This document shows, one piece after another, positions 28,308-41,434 of a stretch of DNA of 64,000 nucleotides (position 1 is its first letter; every line of letters begins with the position of its first letter). A program made the position numbers and the translations under genes. This stretch comes from Parasponia andersonii (Eukaryota > Streptophyta > Magnoliopsida > Rosales > Cannabaceae), in the NCBI GenBank assembly GCA_002914805.1, contig JXTB01000101.1:996121-1060120 (forward strand), written 5' to 3'. Under the pieces are notes generated by a model. It searched no databases. It was not told the origin of the DNA and worked only from the letters and a program-made list of their open reading frames with translations.

Positions 28308-28846
28308 ATGTATAGACGACAATTGTACGTGACGGTTGCGAGCTAGAAAGGTGGAGCAATCTAACATGTTTGAGGTGCGAAGATATGTGCCTAAACACAC
28401 ATGTTCATTGGCAATAAGGCATAAGGACAACAGACAAGCAGCACCATGGGTTATTGGACATTGCATTAAGAGAAAGTACACAAATCCAGCCAACCCTAAT
28501 TATGCCCCTCGATCAATAATCGACGATTTCTCTAAAGACTATGGGATTAACATGACATATGAAAAGGCATGGAGATGTAGGGAAAAAAACTTCTATATGT
28601 GAGGGGAACAGTGGATGGTTCATATCAAAAGCTGTCATCTTACCTATATATGTTAGAGAAGACTAATCCAGGAACAGTCATGCATTTAGAGACCGATGAT
28701 ATGGGATGTTTCAAGTATTTCTTCATGTCACTGTGTACATCTATTTGGGGTTTTAAAACAGCATGCCGTCCTGTGCTATGTGTGGATGGATCCTTCTTAA
28801 AAACAAACTGTAGAGGGACAATGTTGGCTGCGATTGCACAAGATGC
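28308..28846 (+). repeat. First copy of a 539-bp duplicated transposase segment next to a gap
   Basis: It aligns without indels to 28921-29459 with about nine differences (roughly 98% identity). The first copy runs straight into the N run. Both copies share the TGA replacing the Trp codon. Confidence 0.9.
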
Positions 28847-28920
28847 NNNNNNNNNNNNNNNNNNNNNNNNNNNNNNNNNNNNNNNNNNNNNNNNNNNNNN
28901 NNNNNNNNNNNNNNNNNNNN
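28847..28920. other. Assembly gap, 74 Ns
   Basis: A run of N separates two near-identical copies of the same transposase segment. The second copy restarts exactly at the homologue of 28308. Confidence 0.99.
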
Positions 28921-29459
28921 ATGTATAGACGACAATTGTACGTGACGGTTGCGAGCTAGAAAGGTGGAGCAATCTAACATGTTTGAGGTGCGAAGATATG
29001 TGCCTAAACACACATGTTCATTGGCAATAAGGCATAAGGACAACAGGCAAGCAGCACTATGAGTTATTGGACATTGCATTAAGAGAAAGTACACAAATCC
29101 AGCCAACCCTAATTATGCCCCTCGATCAATAATCGACGATTTCTCTAAAGACTATGGGATTAACATGACATATGAAAAGGCATGGAGATGTAGGGAAAAA
29201 AACTTCCATATGTGAAGGGAACAGTGGATGGTTCATATCAAAAGCTGTCATCTTACCTATATATGTTAGAGAAGACTAATCCAGGAACAGTCACGCATTT
29301 AGAGACCGATAAAATGGGATGTTTCAAGTATTTCTTCATGTCACTGTGTACATCTATTTGGGGTTTTAAAACAGCATGCCGTCCTGTGCTATGTGTGGAT
29401 GGATCCTTCTTAAAAACAAACTGTGGAGGGACAATGTTGGCTGCGATTGCACAAGATGC
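28921..29459 (+). repeat. Second copy of the 539-bp segment
   Basis: Same sequence as 28308-28846 with a constant offset of 613. It carries one additional in-frame stop (CTATGA near 29059) and continues without a break into the DDE domain. Confidence 0.9.
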
Positions 29460-30689
29460 AAACATGCAATTGTATCCTGTTGCATTTGGAGTAGTCGACT
29501 CAGAGAACAACGACTCCTGGATGTATTTTATCGTAAAACTAAAGGAAGCAATTGGAGACGTTCAGAACATGGTCTTCGTATCAGACCGACACCCAAGTAT
29601 TACAAATGCATTATCGACTGTGTTCCCTGAAGCACACCACGGAGCTTGCATACATCATATTGGTATGAATATCCAAGCAAAATTCAAGACTGATCATTGC
29701 CACAGTGAGTACTTCTTGGCGGCAAAATCCTATCGGATGAGTGACTTTCTGCATCATTTTGAGAAGATCAAGGTCAAGGATCAAGCCATTGCTAATTATT
29801 TAGAAGAAATAGGCATTGAGAAATGGAGCCGTGCAAACTTCTCTGCCATTCGTTACAACATCATGACAAGTAATAACACTGAGAGCTTTAATAACACGAG
29901 TAGAGATGCACGGAAGTATCCAATCACAACTTTGGCAGAGTTTCTGAGGTATACACTACAAACTTGGTTCTTCAAAAGACGAACATTGGCAATGGAATCC
30001 AATAAACCATTACCGACAAAGATTGAGAAGAAATTGGAGGACCGTATTGAGGCTGCGAAGACTTTGATTGTTCAGCCTCTCAGCCACTATGAGTTTTATG
30101 TCATGGACGGTGACAGAGATGGTCAAGTTAACTTACAGACAAAGGCTTGTAGTTGTAGGAGGTTTGATTTGACAGGTCTGCCATGTACGCATGCATTGGC
30201 GGCTACTCTAAGTCGACACATCAATCCATAGTTCTTGTGTTCATAGTATTATACAGTTGACGCATGGCTGTGCTCATACGCAGAGCCTATATATCCAGTC
30301 AGAAATGAAGAAGAATGAGATGTACCTAATGATATTAGCAGACGTATAGTGGAACCACCTCCTTATAAACCAAAGGCTGGCCGGCCAAAAACAAAGCGTA
30401 AAAAGTCAAAAGGGGAGAAGATCATAATACAACGCAATTGTAGCCGTTGCAGTGGAAAGGGCCACAATCGGGCAACTTATACGTATATGATACCAACAGC
30501 TTCAAATAAATAATTTTGGATAGAAAATCAAATAATAAAATCACGTATCTTGAGAATTTTGTACAATTAATTTTATCATTTTAATTTTAGGATTTTAAGT
30601 ACAACGTTTTAATGAATATTTTTAATATTTTAGTTGGAATAAGTTTGGAATATTATTTACTTTATTATAATGATATAATGTTTTCAAAA

Positions 30690-31170
30690 AATTACAATAA
30701 TCGAAAATTTCTCGAAAATGCATCGAAATTTTGACTCTGTAAATCGAAACACAGTCGAAATACCATCGAATATCATCGAACTATCATCGAAAAACAGTCG
30801 AACTAACATCGAAAATTTAGAGCAGCCTTATTTTATATTTTAAAATGTCATCAAAAATGTATCGAAATTTCAACACTATTCATTTAAAATATCATCGAAA
30901 AGGTATCGAAATTTCGACTCTGTAAATCGAAACACAGTCGAAATACCATCGAAAACACGTCGAATTTCACGTGATTTTCTGGTACTATTTTCAGCCATAC
31001 TCATCGAAATATAATCCGAATTAGTTTGGAATATTAAATTGCAATAATCGAAAAATTCTCGACAATGCATCGAAATTTCAAATCGAAATGTAATAGTCGA
31101 AACACAGTCAAAAATGAATCAAAATGCATCTTTATGTCATCGAAAATAGTGACGAATATCATCGAATTTC
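30690..31170 (+). repeat. Right TCGA array, part 1
   Basis: TCGAA-type words recur about every 11 bp, for instance TCGAAACACAG, TCGAAATACCA, TCGAACTATCA and TCGAAAAACAG in succession. It lies between the 3' ends of the two convergent pseudogenes. Confidence 0.85.
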
Positions 31171-31794
31171 GACTCTGGTTAACAAGCTTAATTATATCTC
31201 ATTCGTTTTGACTTCAATTTTTAACCTGAGTATGCACAGTAACATAATACATGCACAATACATCAGTTCCTCTATCCCAAATAAAATTATTTAAAAAATA
31301 CAGCTTCCAATTCACCGGATCTCACATTAGCTATATTATTCAGCTATGTCTCCCTGAGCCTCATGCTACTAGACATAGATTTGTACTTCACAACATCTAG
31401 ATCTTTGGCAAAGTTTAACGCCGTTATCAATATAAACTCACCAAGCCCGAATCTCAAGTTGCTATCCCCAATGAAAAACTGCAACTCTGCCGGATTTTGG
31501 GATTTCACCTTCCTCAACAGTAGTTGGTGTATAAGTACTCCTGATGCTTGCATTGGAGGAGAAAGAAAAAACTACTTAAACGGACACTACTTTGCCCTCT
31601 CTAACAAATCATACTTCTCAAATCTCTCCTTAATCTTCGACATCACCGTTGTTCCTTTTATAGTGACCCTTCCAGGAAAGTGTTCTCCAAAAGGTACAAG
31701 GCGCTTTGACATTTGGTTAGGCATAAGAGGAACAAAGCAATTTAGTTAGGATTTTTATAAATTTAACATATATCAAAAGCATCTAAATTACGTC

Positions 31795-32880
31795 AAAATA
31801 TAGTTCAAACGCATCGAAATAGGTCGAAAAGTGATCGAAATTTCGATCATTTTGATTTCGACGAGATTTCCATTATCATCAAAAATTCTTATAGAAACTA
31901 TCTCAAATGAGAACAAATAGCTAGGAGGTGGAAATTTTCCAAGGAACAAATCATCGAAAAATAGAGCACGTCGAAATGGAATCGAAAATAGTCGAAAAAA
32001 GATTAACTACTAGCTACTAGAAGAGAAAAGGTCATCGAACTGTGATCGAAAAACAGTCGAACTAACATCGAAAATTTAGAGCAGCCTTATTTTCTATTTT
32101 AAAATGTCATCGAAAATGTATTGAAATTTCAGCACTATTCATCGAAATACTGTAAAAAAACCTATTTTGAAAAGGTATCGAAATTTCGACTCTGTAAATC
32201 GAAACACAGTCGAAATACCATCGAAAACACGTCGAAATACTATCGAATATCATCGAACTGTGATCGAAAAATAGTCGAACTAACATCGAAAATTTAGAGC
32301 AGTCTTATTTTCTATTTTAAAATGTCATCGAAAATGTATCGAAATTTCAGCACTATTCATGGAAATAAAATCAAAACACAGTCGAAATACTGTCGAAAAT
32401 ATATCGAAATTTTGACTCTGTAAATCGAAACACAGTCGAAATACCATCGAATATCATCGAACCGTCATCGAAAATTTAGAGTAGCCTTATTTTCTATTTT
32501 AAAAGACAAATTAGCTTAAATGTCATGGAAAATGTATCGAAATTGCATCACTATTCATCCAAACCTCATCGAAATAAAATCAAAACACAGTCGAAATAAC
32601 ATCGAAAGTTTATTTTACCTATTTAATAGAGAATACGGAGCATATTTAACCTAATTTCTCTTTTAAAATATCATCGAAAAGGTATCGAAATTTCGACTCT
32701 GTAAATCGAAACACAGTCGAAATACCATCGAAAATATGTCGAAATACCATCGAAAACACGTCGAATTTCGCGTGATTTTTCGGTACTATTTTCAGTCATA
32801 CTCATCGAAATATGATCGAAAATTTAGACCAGCTAATCGAAAATGCATCGAAAAAATGTCAGAATGAAGTCAAAAATTTC
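31795..32880 (+). repeat. Right TCGA array, part 2
   Basis: More than 1 kb of TCGA words about 11 bp apart. Longer blocks recur: AAATCGAAACACAGTCGAAA near 32196, 32424 and 32704 (and in part 1 near 30740 and 30925), and AACATCGAAAATTTAGAGCA near 32062 and 32281. Confidence 0.85.
32634..32662 (-). repeat. Internal copy of the MULE terminus
   Basis: TACGGAGCATATTTAACC and the following CTAATTTCTCTT repeat the right terminus (33228-33256) about 595 bp further in. A degraded opposite-orientation copy (AAATTAGCTTAAATGTC) lies near 32508. Confidence 0.75.
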
Positions 32881-33233
32881 TAAGTCGTCTTCTACTACAA
32901 ATGCCCTAAATTTAAAAATAATAAAACCCTCAAATCATATTTTGCTTACCTTCTTTTGGGAACTCATTTTTCTCAACGTAATCCTAAACAGTGAGAGAGA
33001 TTTACGATAGACGGCACGACGAGTTTTCGTCTTCCTCGGTTAACGACGCGATGGTTCTTGGCTCTTCAGAGAAGGAGACGAAAGAGAGAGTTGGAGAGAG
33101 AGAGAGAAATAAGGAGTTTAAGGGGAAGAGACATATTTTCTTTTAGGTATTAGTAAGGGTATTTTCGTCCGCAAGCATATTTTTCAAATGTTTTTTAACT
33201 TGTGCATATGGGCCAAAATAAAAGTATTACGGA

Positions 33234-33254
33234 GCATATTTAACCTAATTTCTC
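33234..33254 (-). repeat. Right terminal inverted repeat of the MULE
   Basis: Reverse complement of 26601-26621 with one mismatch (33253). Confidence 0.8.
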
Positions 33255-33262
33255 TTACAAAA
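33255..33262 (+). repeat. Right 8-bp target-site duplication of the MULE
   Basis: TTACAAAA, identical to 26593-26600. Confidence 0.75.
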
Positions 33263-33544
33263 TAATTGTCGTTCATTGTTTTGAAGTTTGCTAACTTTCA
33301 AATATAAAAAGACGTTGTTTTTTCTTTTTCAACAACTAATGTCAGCACTGGAAGGAAACAAACATGTCGTTTCTACGTTGGCTTATCATTATAAGCCAAA
33401 ATGTAGGTTTTCAAAAAAAAAAAAAAAAAATGTAGCTTGTCAAGCTGCATAACAAATATTTAAAGGATTTCAAAGATTAAGGAAATACTTTTTTTTTTTT
33501 GACTGAATTAACAAATATACTCAAGAGTTAAGAGGCATATTATA

Positions 33545-33684
33545 TTGCTCGTTTGGTGGAGAGATTGGTAACTAAGTTAGAAGTTTGATTCTCAGAATGC
33601 TGTGTGAGTTGGGTTGTTTCTCTTTCTTTATAATAAATAAAAGTACATTAATAAAGCCCGTATTTTTTTTCAAAAAAAAAAAAA
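33545..33684 (+). repeat. SINE-like element
   Basis: A tRNA-like A-box region (GCTCGTTTGGTGGAGAGATT) is followed about 30 bp later by GTTTGATTC, a one-base variant of the Pol III B box. The element ends in an A-rich tail of 12 A. No clear target duplication was found. Confidence 0.4.
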
Positions 33685-33769
33685 GGAAATATTACGTTGA
33701 TATAAGGTGCCAATTTAGGAGCTTCTTGGCAATTACTCATCCTAAGCCTTTCAAGTTAGCACGAGAAAT

Positions 33770-34900
33770 TCAATCACATCAAGTAAAACCCAACATTGAC
33801 ATGATCGGCCCAATGTGAGTACAACGAGGCCCAAAACTAGATGCTGACTATGGACCGGAGTTAAAATGGTTCGAATCCTCTTGGGTGCATCATTCGACTT
33901 ACATTGACGTGTCACATGTGTAGGAAACTTTTGGAGGTCGTGTGGTGTTCAGGTCCCATGGGATTAATCGGGGCACTAATCTAGGACACCCATTAGTTGA
34001 CGGAAAAATAAAAAGGGAAAATAGAAAAAAATTGGGGATCTGAAATCAATGACATCAAGCAAGACCCATTACATTGACAGAATCGGCTCAATATGAATAC
34101 AACAAGGGTCCTATAGCCAAAATGACTGAATTTTAAGTAAATGTCCATTTTTCAAATTGTGTAGTAAAATTACCGATATATGAGCATAGACTAAGTATAT
34201 AATATGACGTACTTAATACAAAAATTAGCATACTTAATATATAAATTAAAGTTGATATATAAGTAGATATACTAAGTATAAAAATACATATACTCAATTA
34301 TTTAGTCATAGAAAGAAAAAAAAATGGAGATTTAATAAAACAAAATGTAAAAAAAAGGTACAGATTATGAGGGAAAAGGACATGAGTAGGATTAACTTTG
34401 GCCAAAATGACTCTTGTGAAATTTTTTAAAAATGATATTTTTATAAGTATCAATAACGCTATACTAATAGTCAAGAATTTCTTGAACATGAAAAATTCTT
34501 AAAATGTCAAAACATTGTTGACAATCCAAAAATGTCATTTTAAAAAATATTCACGCAAAAAAATCATTTTGACCAAAATTAGTCTTAGTGAAAATGACAT
34601 GAATAGGACTAACTTAGGCAAAATGATATTTTTAGAAATGTTAAAGACTTCTTGATCATGAAAAAAAATATTATTTAGGACTTTTTCATAGTCAAGAATA
34701 TTTTTAGGACTTCTTATACTTCTGAAAATGACATTTTAAAAATAATATACGAAAAAATCATTTTGGCCCAAATAAGTCCTACAGATGTCCTTTTCTCTTG
34801 GTCTTACCCATGTTCTTTTCTCCCCTAATTTTCCCACAACGAGGCCCAAAACGGGGATTGCCGAATATGGACCTGAGTTAGGAGTTACCACTTTGGCATT
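33770..34900. repeat. Three degenerate direct copies of a short repeat
   Basis: Related blocks with ACAACGAGGCCCAAAAC, CAAGACCCATTACATTGACA-like and TATGGACC-GAGTTA occur at about 33772-33870, 34050-34115 and 34832-34890. They lie in the same orientation, with the second foldback element between the last two. The source family is unknown. Confidence 0.5.
34370..34802. repeat. Foldback element with internal third copy, about 0.43 kb
   Basis: The left end AAAAGGACATGAGTAGGATT and the right end (reverse complement AAAAGGACATCTGTAGGACT) are inverted; both continue to GGCCAAAATGA. A third related block (GACATGAATAGGACTAACTT) lies in the middle at about 34590. It is a non-coding, MITE-like element. 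Confidence 0.6.
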
Positions 34901-37900
34901 TTTGAAAGATAAGAGCTGTGGCCTAACGGTGGCCCATTATTGGGTTGATATGTCATTATGTTCTCCTCAACTGCGACACCACGAGGCAACATATAGCTTT
35001 CTTGCTTCTTAGAAATTGACAGGTTGGACATGAGTTTACGTCAAAACGTCATGTAGCATCCCAGTATTTCGTGGTCTTTGTCCTCTTTTACTCCCACCAT
35101 TGACCATACAGCCTGGTTTTGTTGTTTAGTTATTATTTAAACAATTGGAAGCCCAAAAATAAAATTCAAATTAACAAAGATAAAAACAAAATGACAAAAT
35201 GAAAACTCAGAACTTTGCTAGCTACTGAGGATGAAAAATAGAAGGCTAATATTATTATTTATTAGATTATTTTCACAGGGGGTTTTCAGGTCAAAAAGGC
35301 TTATGATTCTATTGGAACTTCTTGAGTGGGACATGGCCCTTGACTTACTTTCGTAAACCAACAAACCAAAATAATAGAGATGAATAACTTGTGGTCAAGG
35401 CCACGGAGGGACTTCCTCTATAAGATGGGTCCTTCCGTTCCACCATAAGAGGTGAGAGAGAAAGTACACGCATATAAATACTATTACAAAAAATTAAATA
35501 TTTGATAGTGTAAATGATTAAATTAGAGTCATATTACAATCAACAGTACGGAAAATTGACAGAATCTTACGAAAATTTAATAATTCAAATATATTCACCA
35601 TAAACAAAGTATTTTCTTTTTTTTTTTTTCTTAAAGTAGTGTGACACGTACAAGTAAGTGAAGCTAGAATATACAAATTAATTCTTAGTATTATTTGATA
35701 GTGAGAGAAATTAGATGGAGCATAAGTTCCCAACCACTCTATGAAGGCTTCGCCGTAATTTTATGTTGTGTATAGTGTTGTACACTAATATGTTACGTCA
35801 AATTGCAATGTTCAAATTAGTCCATTAGGGTCATATATTATTTTTATGGTCATAAGCCTAACATAATTGGTAATTATATTCATAAGAATTTAAATTACTC
35901 CTCTCAATGAAAAAAAAAATGGTCTTGTATTCTTTTTTTCATGCTATTTCTCCTCGGCACATCTGTGAATTGTATGATTCTTTTCTTGAGGGGGTCAATG
36001 ACTCGATTGGAATTGGATTATTCAAATTAGTCCAAAAGATGATAAATAGGCTATTCTTCTTCTCTTTTGTCGTATATAGAAAATGTAGGCTATTTATCTA
36101 GGGTTAGATATAGGCTAATTTACCTCATGCTGAGGTTGCCTTTTTCCTATGTACTAGGCTCTCTAGTATAGTGGGTATTGGACTAGTTTGAAGTGAGCAA
36201 GGCTTTTAGGTTAATTTGGCCTTGTGAGGTGGTGACAGAAGCAAAACGTGTATAGATTCCATTTGGGGAACTTCCCGAGGCCACGACCCTTAAATTAGGG
36301 GAGGTTTTTGCAGCCGCGCCGCTTAGCTTTATTTTTTTGGTCGTTTATGGTCCTAAAGTACTATTTTAATAAACAATAAGGTCTTTACTACACATATTTA
36401 ATATCCACTTCATTTTTAGTTTTTAAAATTTTAAATTTTTTTAGTGTCAGTTCCTTTTTATGGGCATATAATATACCACTTTGCCATAAATATTAATAAT
36501 CAAGTGTTATTGTAACAATATGTAATCGATTAAGACATTTGTTTGTGAAAGAGGGTTTGGTTTGGTCAGGCCAATTAGTGGAGAAAAACTTTTGGATTCC
36601 TATGCTCACGTGCTGTGGCCTCAAAATCAGGGATGTGCCCTTTGTTTTTTTGTTGTTGTTGCTAAAAGCTCCCATTCCACTCAACCCTACTTGTCTTCCC
36701 ATTCCTAATAATTTTCTACTTGAAGTTATAGCTTGAGACACATGCCTTGTTTTGTAGCTTCTCTCCAATTCCCCCTCCCCCCCTTTTTCTTTTCTTCTTT
36801 TGATGATTGTGGAATGTAATATTTGGTTCACTTCTACTTAGTGGGCCCCCTTGGAAGAGTTCTTTAAGCCATATGATTGTTACCCTTTTGCTTATTATCA
36901 TGTTTCATAAAGATGCAAATAAAAATGCGGAAAAGTATTAATTCATTTTTCTTTTTAAGGTTAGTAACTTGTAAGAATTTAGTCGAAGGGGTAAAAGAAT
37001 CTCTTCCTAGTAAAATCCTCTCGTACTTTGTGTGTTCCCATGGCGTTGATTCTTGAAATGTCAAAGCTAGTACCACTGGTTTTTAATATTAGTAGTAATC
37101 TTGCCACTTCAACAATTAAAAATCTGAAGATTGATGCTAATCAGAATGAATAGAAGTGTGGAAAATATACTAGAGCATCATCCATACTTATTGTCATGAT
37201 TAATGATGCTATTGGTCATAAATACTATTAGAACAGTCTCACTTAATTTTTAAGTTTCAATTTTTCCTTGAATTATAAAATGTAAATTTTTATTAGACCT
37301 TCTAGCTATTTTGCCTTCAATTTTTACAGAAAAGAGCACATGAAGCTTACATGCTTGTAAGAGCTTGTTTCTGTTGATCTTTGTTGGCAACAACATACCG
37401 TTCAAATTGCGGATTCGCTTGATTGGTTTGTTTGTGAAGTTAAGAGAATTTGATGTTTTTTTTTTCAATTTTTTTTAATAATAGTTTAGGCTAAATTGAA
37501 CTAGAGCTGATTTTAGGAAAACTGGTTTTAATCAGTTTGCATCAATTTAAAAAAAAATATGTATAAAGTTCATCAACGTTTTTCTCATTCCTCATTCCAC
37601 TATCATCTTTCATGAACCTTCTAACTACCTATTCTTATTTTTAACCGCCCTATATTTGTTATTAATCCCACTCCGAGGGTTCAAATTTGTCCATGATATT
37701 TTATGAACAATTGGCCTTCCACAAGATGTCCTATGGATGGGTCGTAAGATTTCTTGATGTAGAGGATAGTAGCAAAGAGGCGGAACAAAATGAGCACGTG
37801 CGACTCAGATGCTTCGTCATCCTTTCGTTAAAAATTTAACGAAAAAGAAAAAAAAATTGTTATGGGAACATGGTATTTTGTCCCAACTATGCATGGTAAA

Positions 37901-38724
37901 TACCAGGGAGAACAATTTTGCATGCCGTCCTTTTTTGTAACCTGCCTATTCGAGTGAAAGTAGCAGTGAGAATGTACATACATTATCAAAATCGATTTGG
38001 GTGTGGGTACATGTGTGGGTTAAACGTCCCAATTAGTCTATGTCCAATAAAGTTTAAGGAAATATTTTCCCAAATATATACAGGATATTATTGGTGTGTA
38101 CTTGTGTTATATTTACTTTGTAATGCAATGGACAAATGGTACCCAAGACACTGGACATGGAATACTCATACTGATCGTATTTGCCCACTTAAACGTGGAA
38201 ATGGGGTTGTTTTCCCCGTGGGGTAAGGCTTAAGAGGTGGGAGAGAGAGCCATACTCGCACACCTTACCTTTTTTTTTTTCTTTTTTTTTTTTTTAAATG
38301 TATATATATTAATCTAATTTAAATCAATTTTTTAGAATTTTTCTTTTTTTTTGGTGTTATTAATAGAGATCATGTAATGAACACATGCACGCGATTACTC
38401 TCTTTCTCATGCAATCTAAGTAGAGTACTTAATGATGCAATTCATAAGGATTAAGAGTTTATGGAGTGGTGGGATCAATGCGAAGGCCTTTTAACAAAGT
38501 TAGCCAAAAGGGTTGGAAATTCATGTAACGTCATTGGAAATTCAATGGCCTCTGATTGGTTTTTTTCAAGAATTTTAAGGCTATGTTTATAACTTGGATT
38601 CTAGTAGGGAAAAAAATTATAAAGGAAAAGTTGAAAGAAGAAGAGAGGGAAAATATTTTCTTAAAATTCTATAAAATTAAAATTTTGAGATTTTTTCTCT
38701 CAAAATTTTTTCATTATCATTTAA
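34803..38724. other. Intergenic DNA, nothing recognised
   Basis: AT-rich, with poly-T and poly-A runs near 35620, 36770 and 38270-38295. Small frames at 36493-36831, 37918-38226 and elsewhere have no domain, no splice context and no codon pattern that would support a gene. Confidence 0.4.
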
Positions 38725-40743
38725 ATCTCACAAAAAAAAAATGCTTTTAACGACGGTAAAAGTAAAGCTGTCATTAATAGTCAATTTTAACTTTTTTCGG
38801 TAGTTCCGGTATAACTATTGAGAAAAATTTAAAATCTTTTAAATTTTTAACGATAATTACATCAAAATTATTGTTAATGTTCAAATTATAACATTTTTCG
38901 ACAGTTCTGGTACAATCATCGTTAAACGGCGGTTACAGCAAAACTGTCGTTAATGCTCGAACTTAATTTTTTACGATGATTTCAGTACAACTACTGTTAA
39001 AAGTCATATAAATGAGCTCAACCCTCATTTTCTTTCTTCTTCCTAGTCGAGAGCTCACCCACCACCCTCAACTTTGTCTTCCTCATGCACGACCACCCTT
39101 ATTCTAGTGATTTTGATTGCCAAAATCACTCTTATTTGGTTCAAATTATTCCATCCTACGTAGGTAAGCTTTATATACTTATAATTTTTAAAATTAATTA
39201 GTATTTAGTAATTGTTTGTGCCCTAGAAAAATTTAGGTTTTCGTACAATTAACGACTATAATTTTTGATGAGTATATAATTTTATTTTATTTTTTTTTGT
39301 TGATTTAGGTTTTAGTTTTGGATTTAATTTCAGAGTATTGAAATATTTTTACTCAGTTTAAGGTATTTTTCTTCACTAATTTTAATTAATCCCAAAAAGT
39401 TACTTTTAGAAGTTAAATCTTCATAATGTATATTATTTGATGATTTTATATCGTTTTGATAATGGATATTAATAGTAATTATAACTTATTAGTTTAACCA
39501 TATCACCATGAACTAATTAGTGTTATGTAACTTTATAATATATGTATTCAATATTTTTATTAACTTGAAATTATTTAGTTTATTAACTTTAGAATAGTCA
39601 GAAATTTGTACTATGTATGAATTGAATTGAATTTGGAGGTTCATAATGATAAAATGATAATACTTTGAGTTAAAATTAAAAGATTAGATTAGTGGTATGC
39701 ATCCTTATCTTTTATATATTAAAAATGATAGTTGCTCATGTAACATTGCACATTATTTCCATGTAGTAAGTAATGGATATTATTAGCTTCTTATAATATT
39801 GGGTTAATATTCTCTTTCTTTGATACCAAATTGTTATATTATTGAGTTTATATAAGTTTTGTTTGATTTATATTTGGTCTTTTGTAGGCAACAAAATGTT
39901 GATAGTAATTAATGTGTTTCAAAAAATACTTATTTCTTTTATCTACTTGGACAATTACTAGATATTATAAATCTCTTAACATGGTTAGTATAATGTATAG
40001 TATAATATATAGAACATATGTTTATTTATTTGATCCACTAGTTTTTATAACACATGTTTTCGTTTAGTGCATTCAAAATATTTTATACAATATGAAAAGA
40101 AGTGGAAAAAGAGATAGTCTAACTTAGTATCATATTAAGCTATGAGATATACTTTGTTCATATAGGATATCTTTATTTCTCTTTCATTTTTATATATTTT
40201 AACTATAATTCTATTTTAATTATAGTATCCATCTCAACTTAATTATGCAGAATGTAGTATTTATGTTAGAGTATATCTTGGATCACTCGTTTTATCTAGG
40301 TTAGAGTTATTAATATAACTTTAATTTGCAAGTGTTAGTGAAATGTATCTAGAAACTCAATACTGATTCTTAAATATATTTATGTTAGAATATATTGTCT
40401 ATATAGTAGAAAATTTTTAGTTATATATACTATATTTTAATTATGTTTCTTATTTGTACTTTTTTATAATATGGGTTTGTATATTTTTGAATTGATTTAG
40501 AATCCTTTTTAAGCAGATTTAATTTTGTGATATTGTATAAAGTGTCTAGGGGAAGAAAAAAATTTCTTGAAAAAGGCTTTTAACGTGAACTATCGTTATT
40601 GATAAAATTTTAACGACAGTTAACAATCGCTGTTAAAAGTGTTACTTTTAATAATACTTGCATTAAAGGCGATTTTTAACTGTTGTTAAAATCCTTTTAA
40701 CGATGGTTTTTAACCACTATTAATTTACTGTAATATTGTAGGA
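38725..40743. mobile_element. Probable non-autonomous CACTA (En/Spm-like) element, about 2 kb
   Basis: Both ends carry clusters of a TTTTAACGAC(G/A)GT word in opposite orientation: 38745-39005 on the left and 40575-40725 on the right, as in CACTA subterminal repeats. The left edge TCTCACAAAAAAAA and the right edge (reverse complement CTACAATATTACAG) look like decayed CACTACAA termini. The middle is AT-rich without coding potential. No 3-bp duplication could be fixed because the terminal bases are degraded. Confidence 0.6.
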
Positions 40744-40879
40744 TCTTATAAATTTATTATAAATATTTTTTTCCTTTAATTTTTGATAAAATCCAAATAT
40801 AAAAAAAATAAAATTCTTAAGAATTTATTTATTTTTTCTCCTTAAATTCCAAGATCGAAAAGTGACTCTCATTGAAGTG

Positions 40880-41215
40880 TTAAATTTTGGTGATTTTTGG
40901 GTTAATTCCATGCGAAATATTATATTGTACACAGTTTGGAAGTTCATGGAATATTTGGACCCATGTAAAAGCCTATAATGAGTTTTTTTTCAGGATTTTC
41001 AGAGGACTTGTCAAAGATATTGAATTTGGTGATTGTTGGTTCAATTCCATGCGTAATATAGTGCACAAGGATATTGAATACGCAAGGAGCATTGGGTCCG
41101 ATGCGGGACCTCTAACCGTGTTCTTTAAGGATTTTCCAAGACTTCTATAAGTGTTAGATGTTAGTGATTTTTTGGGTCAATTCTACGCGGAAACTAACCA
41201 TGGACCAACACTAAC
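40880..41215 (+). repeat. Degenerate tandem repeat, period about 134 bp
   Basis: A block of the form TTGGTGATT(T/G)TTGGGTTAATTCCATGCG recurs at about 40890, 41022 and 41158, and a second block (AGGATTTTC) follows each of the first two. The two short frames across this stretch are by-products of the repeat. Confidence 0.55.
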
Positions 41216-41434
41216 GAGCTTTGCTTGTGCTATAGGCCCATTTCTTATCAATTCAGCCATCATTTTTTTTTTTTTTCCCTATTTTAGAAAGCATAAAGGG
41301 GATTGGTGGAGCCTTCATGCTCTCCGTCCAGTTTCGCTGCAGTAACTATTTGAGGACAATGATTTCCGGGACCACAGATGAAACCATAATGATTCTATTT
41401 TCGTGTCTTCATCAACTAACAAGTAACAAGAGGC

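Larger units (their letters stand above)
26752..30513 (+). pseudogene. MuDR-type MULE transposase, broken
   Basis: A likely first exon is 26752-26770 (MEIREM plus one base, GTATGT donor). The second begins at 27590 after a CTGCAG acceptor, in matching phase. The frame then encodes an N-terminal PB1-like region (IIVLYNGEWKF...), a MuDR DNA-binding domain (MVGQLFENKEDLKLKL ... FKVKKSGKDYWFI), the MULE DDE domain (CVDGSFLKTN, FVSDRHPSITNA, NNTESFNN), a SWIM finger (CSCRRFDLTGLPCTHALAA), a basic AT-hook-like GRPKTKRKKSK, and a CCHC knuckle whose last Cys is Tyr. Breaks are TGA at 28330 in place of a conserved Trp codon, a shift in the A-run near 28581-28590, an N gap, a repeated 539-bp piece with another TGA, and TAG or TGA codons at and after 30229. 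The family catalyses cut-and-paste transposition in the nucleus. This copy cannot make full-length protein. Confidence 0.9.
31344..32967 (-). pseudogene. DUF1985-domain gene of the MULE, broken
   Basis: On the minus strand 31745-31344 encodes a DUF1985-like stretch (FGEHFPGRVTIKG ... HQLLLRKVKSQNPAELQF, then LRFGLGEFILITALNF). DUF1985 occurs in plant Ulp1-like proteins that MULEs often carry. Two in-frame TAG codons (31587-31589 and 31572-31574 on +) break it. A plausible first exon is 32967-32950: ATG, five more codons (MSSQKK) and a GTAAGC donor. The TCGA array 31800-32880 would be its intron. No Ulp1 catalytic His/Asp/Cys region is visible before the array downstream, so the protein part is truncated. 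The exon linkage is inferred, not proven. Confidence 0.65.
26601..33254 (+). mobile_element. Complete but decayed Mutator-like element (MULE), about 6.65 kb
   Basis: The ends are inverted copies: GGGAAATTAGGTTAAATATG at 26601 and, on the other strand from 33254, GAGAAATTAGGTTAAATATG, identical at 20 of 21 positions. Both are flanked by the direct repeat TTACAAAA, a size within the usual MULE range. Inside are a MuDR-type transposase pseudogene (+), a DUF1985 pseudogene (-, convergent) and TCGA-rich arrays on both sides. In-frame stops, a frameshift and a sequence gap make it unlikely to be autonomous. The extra DUF1985 gene resembles the Ulp1/DUF1985-carrying plant MULEs known from the literature, but no Ulp1 protease domain is visible. 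Confidence 0.85.
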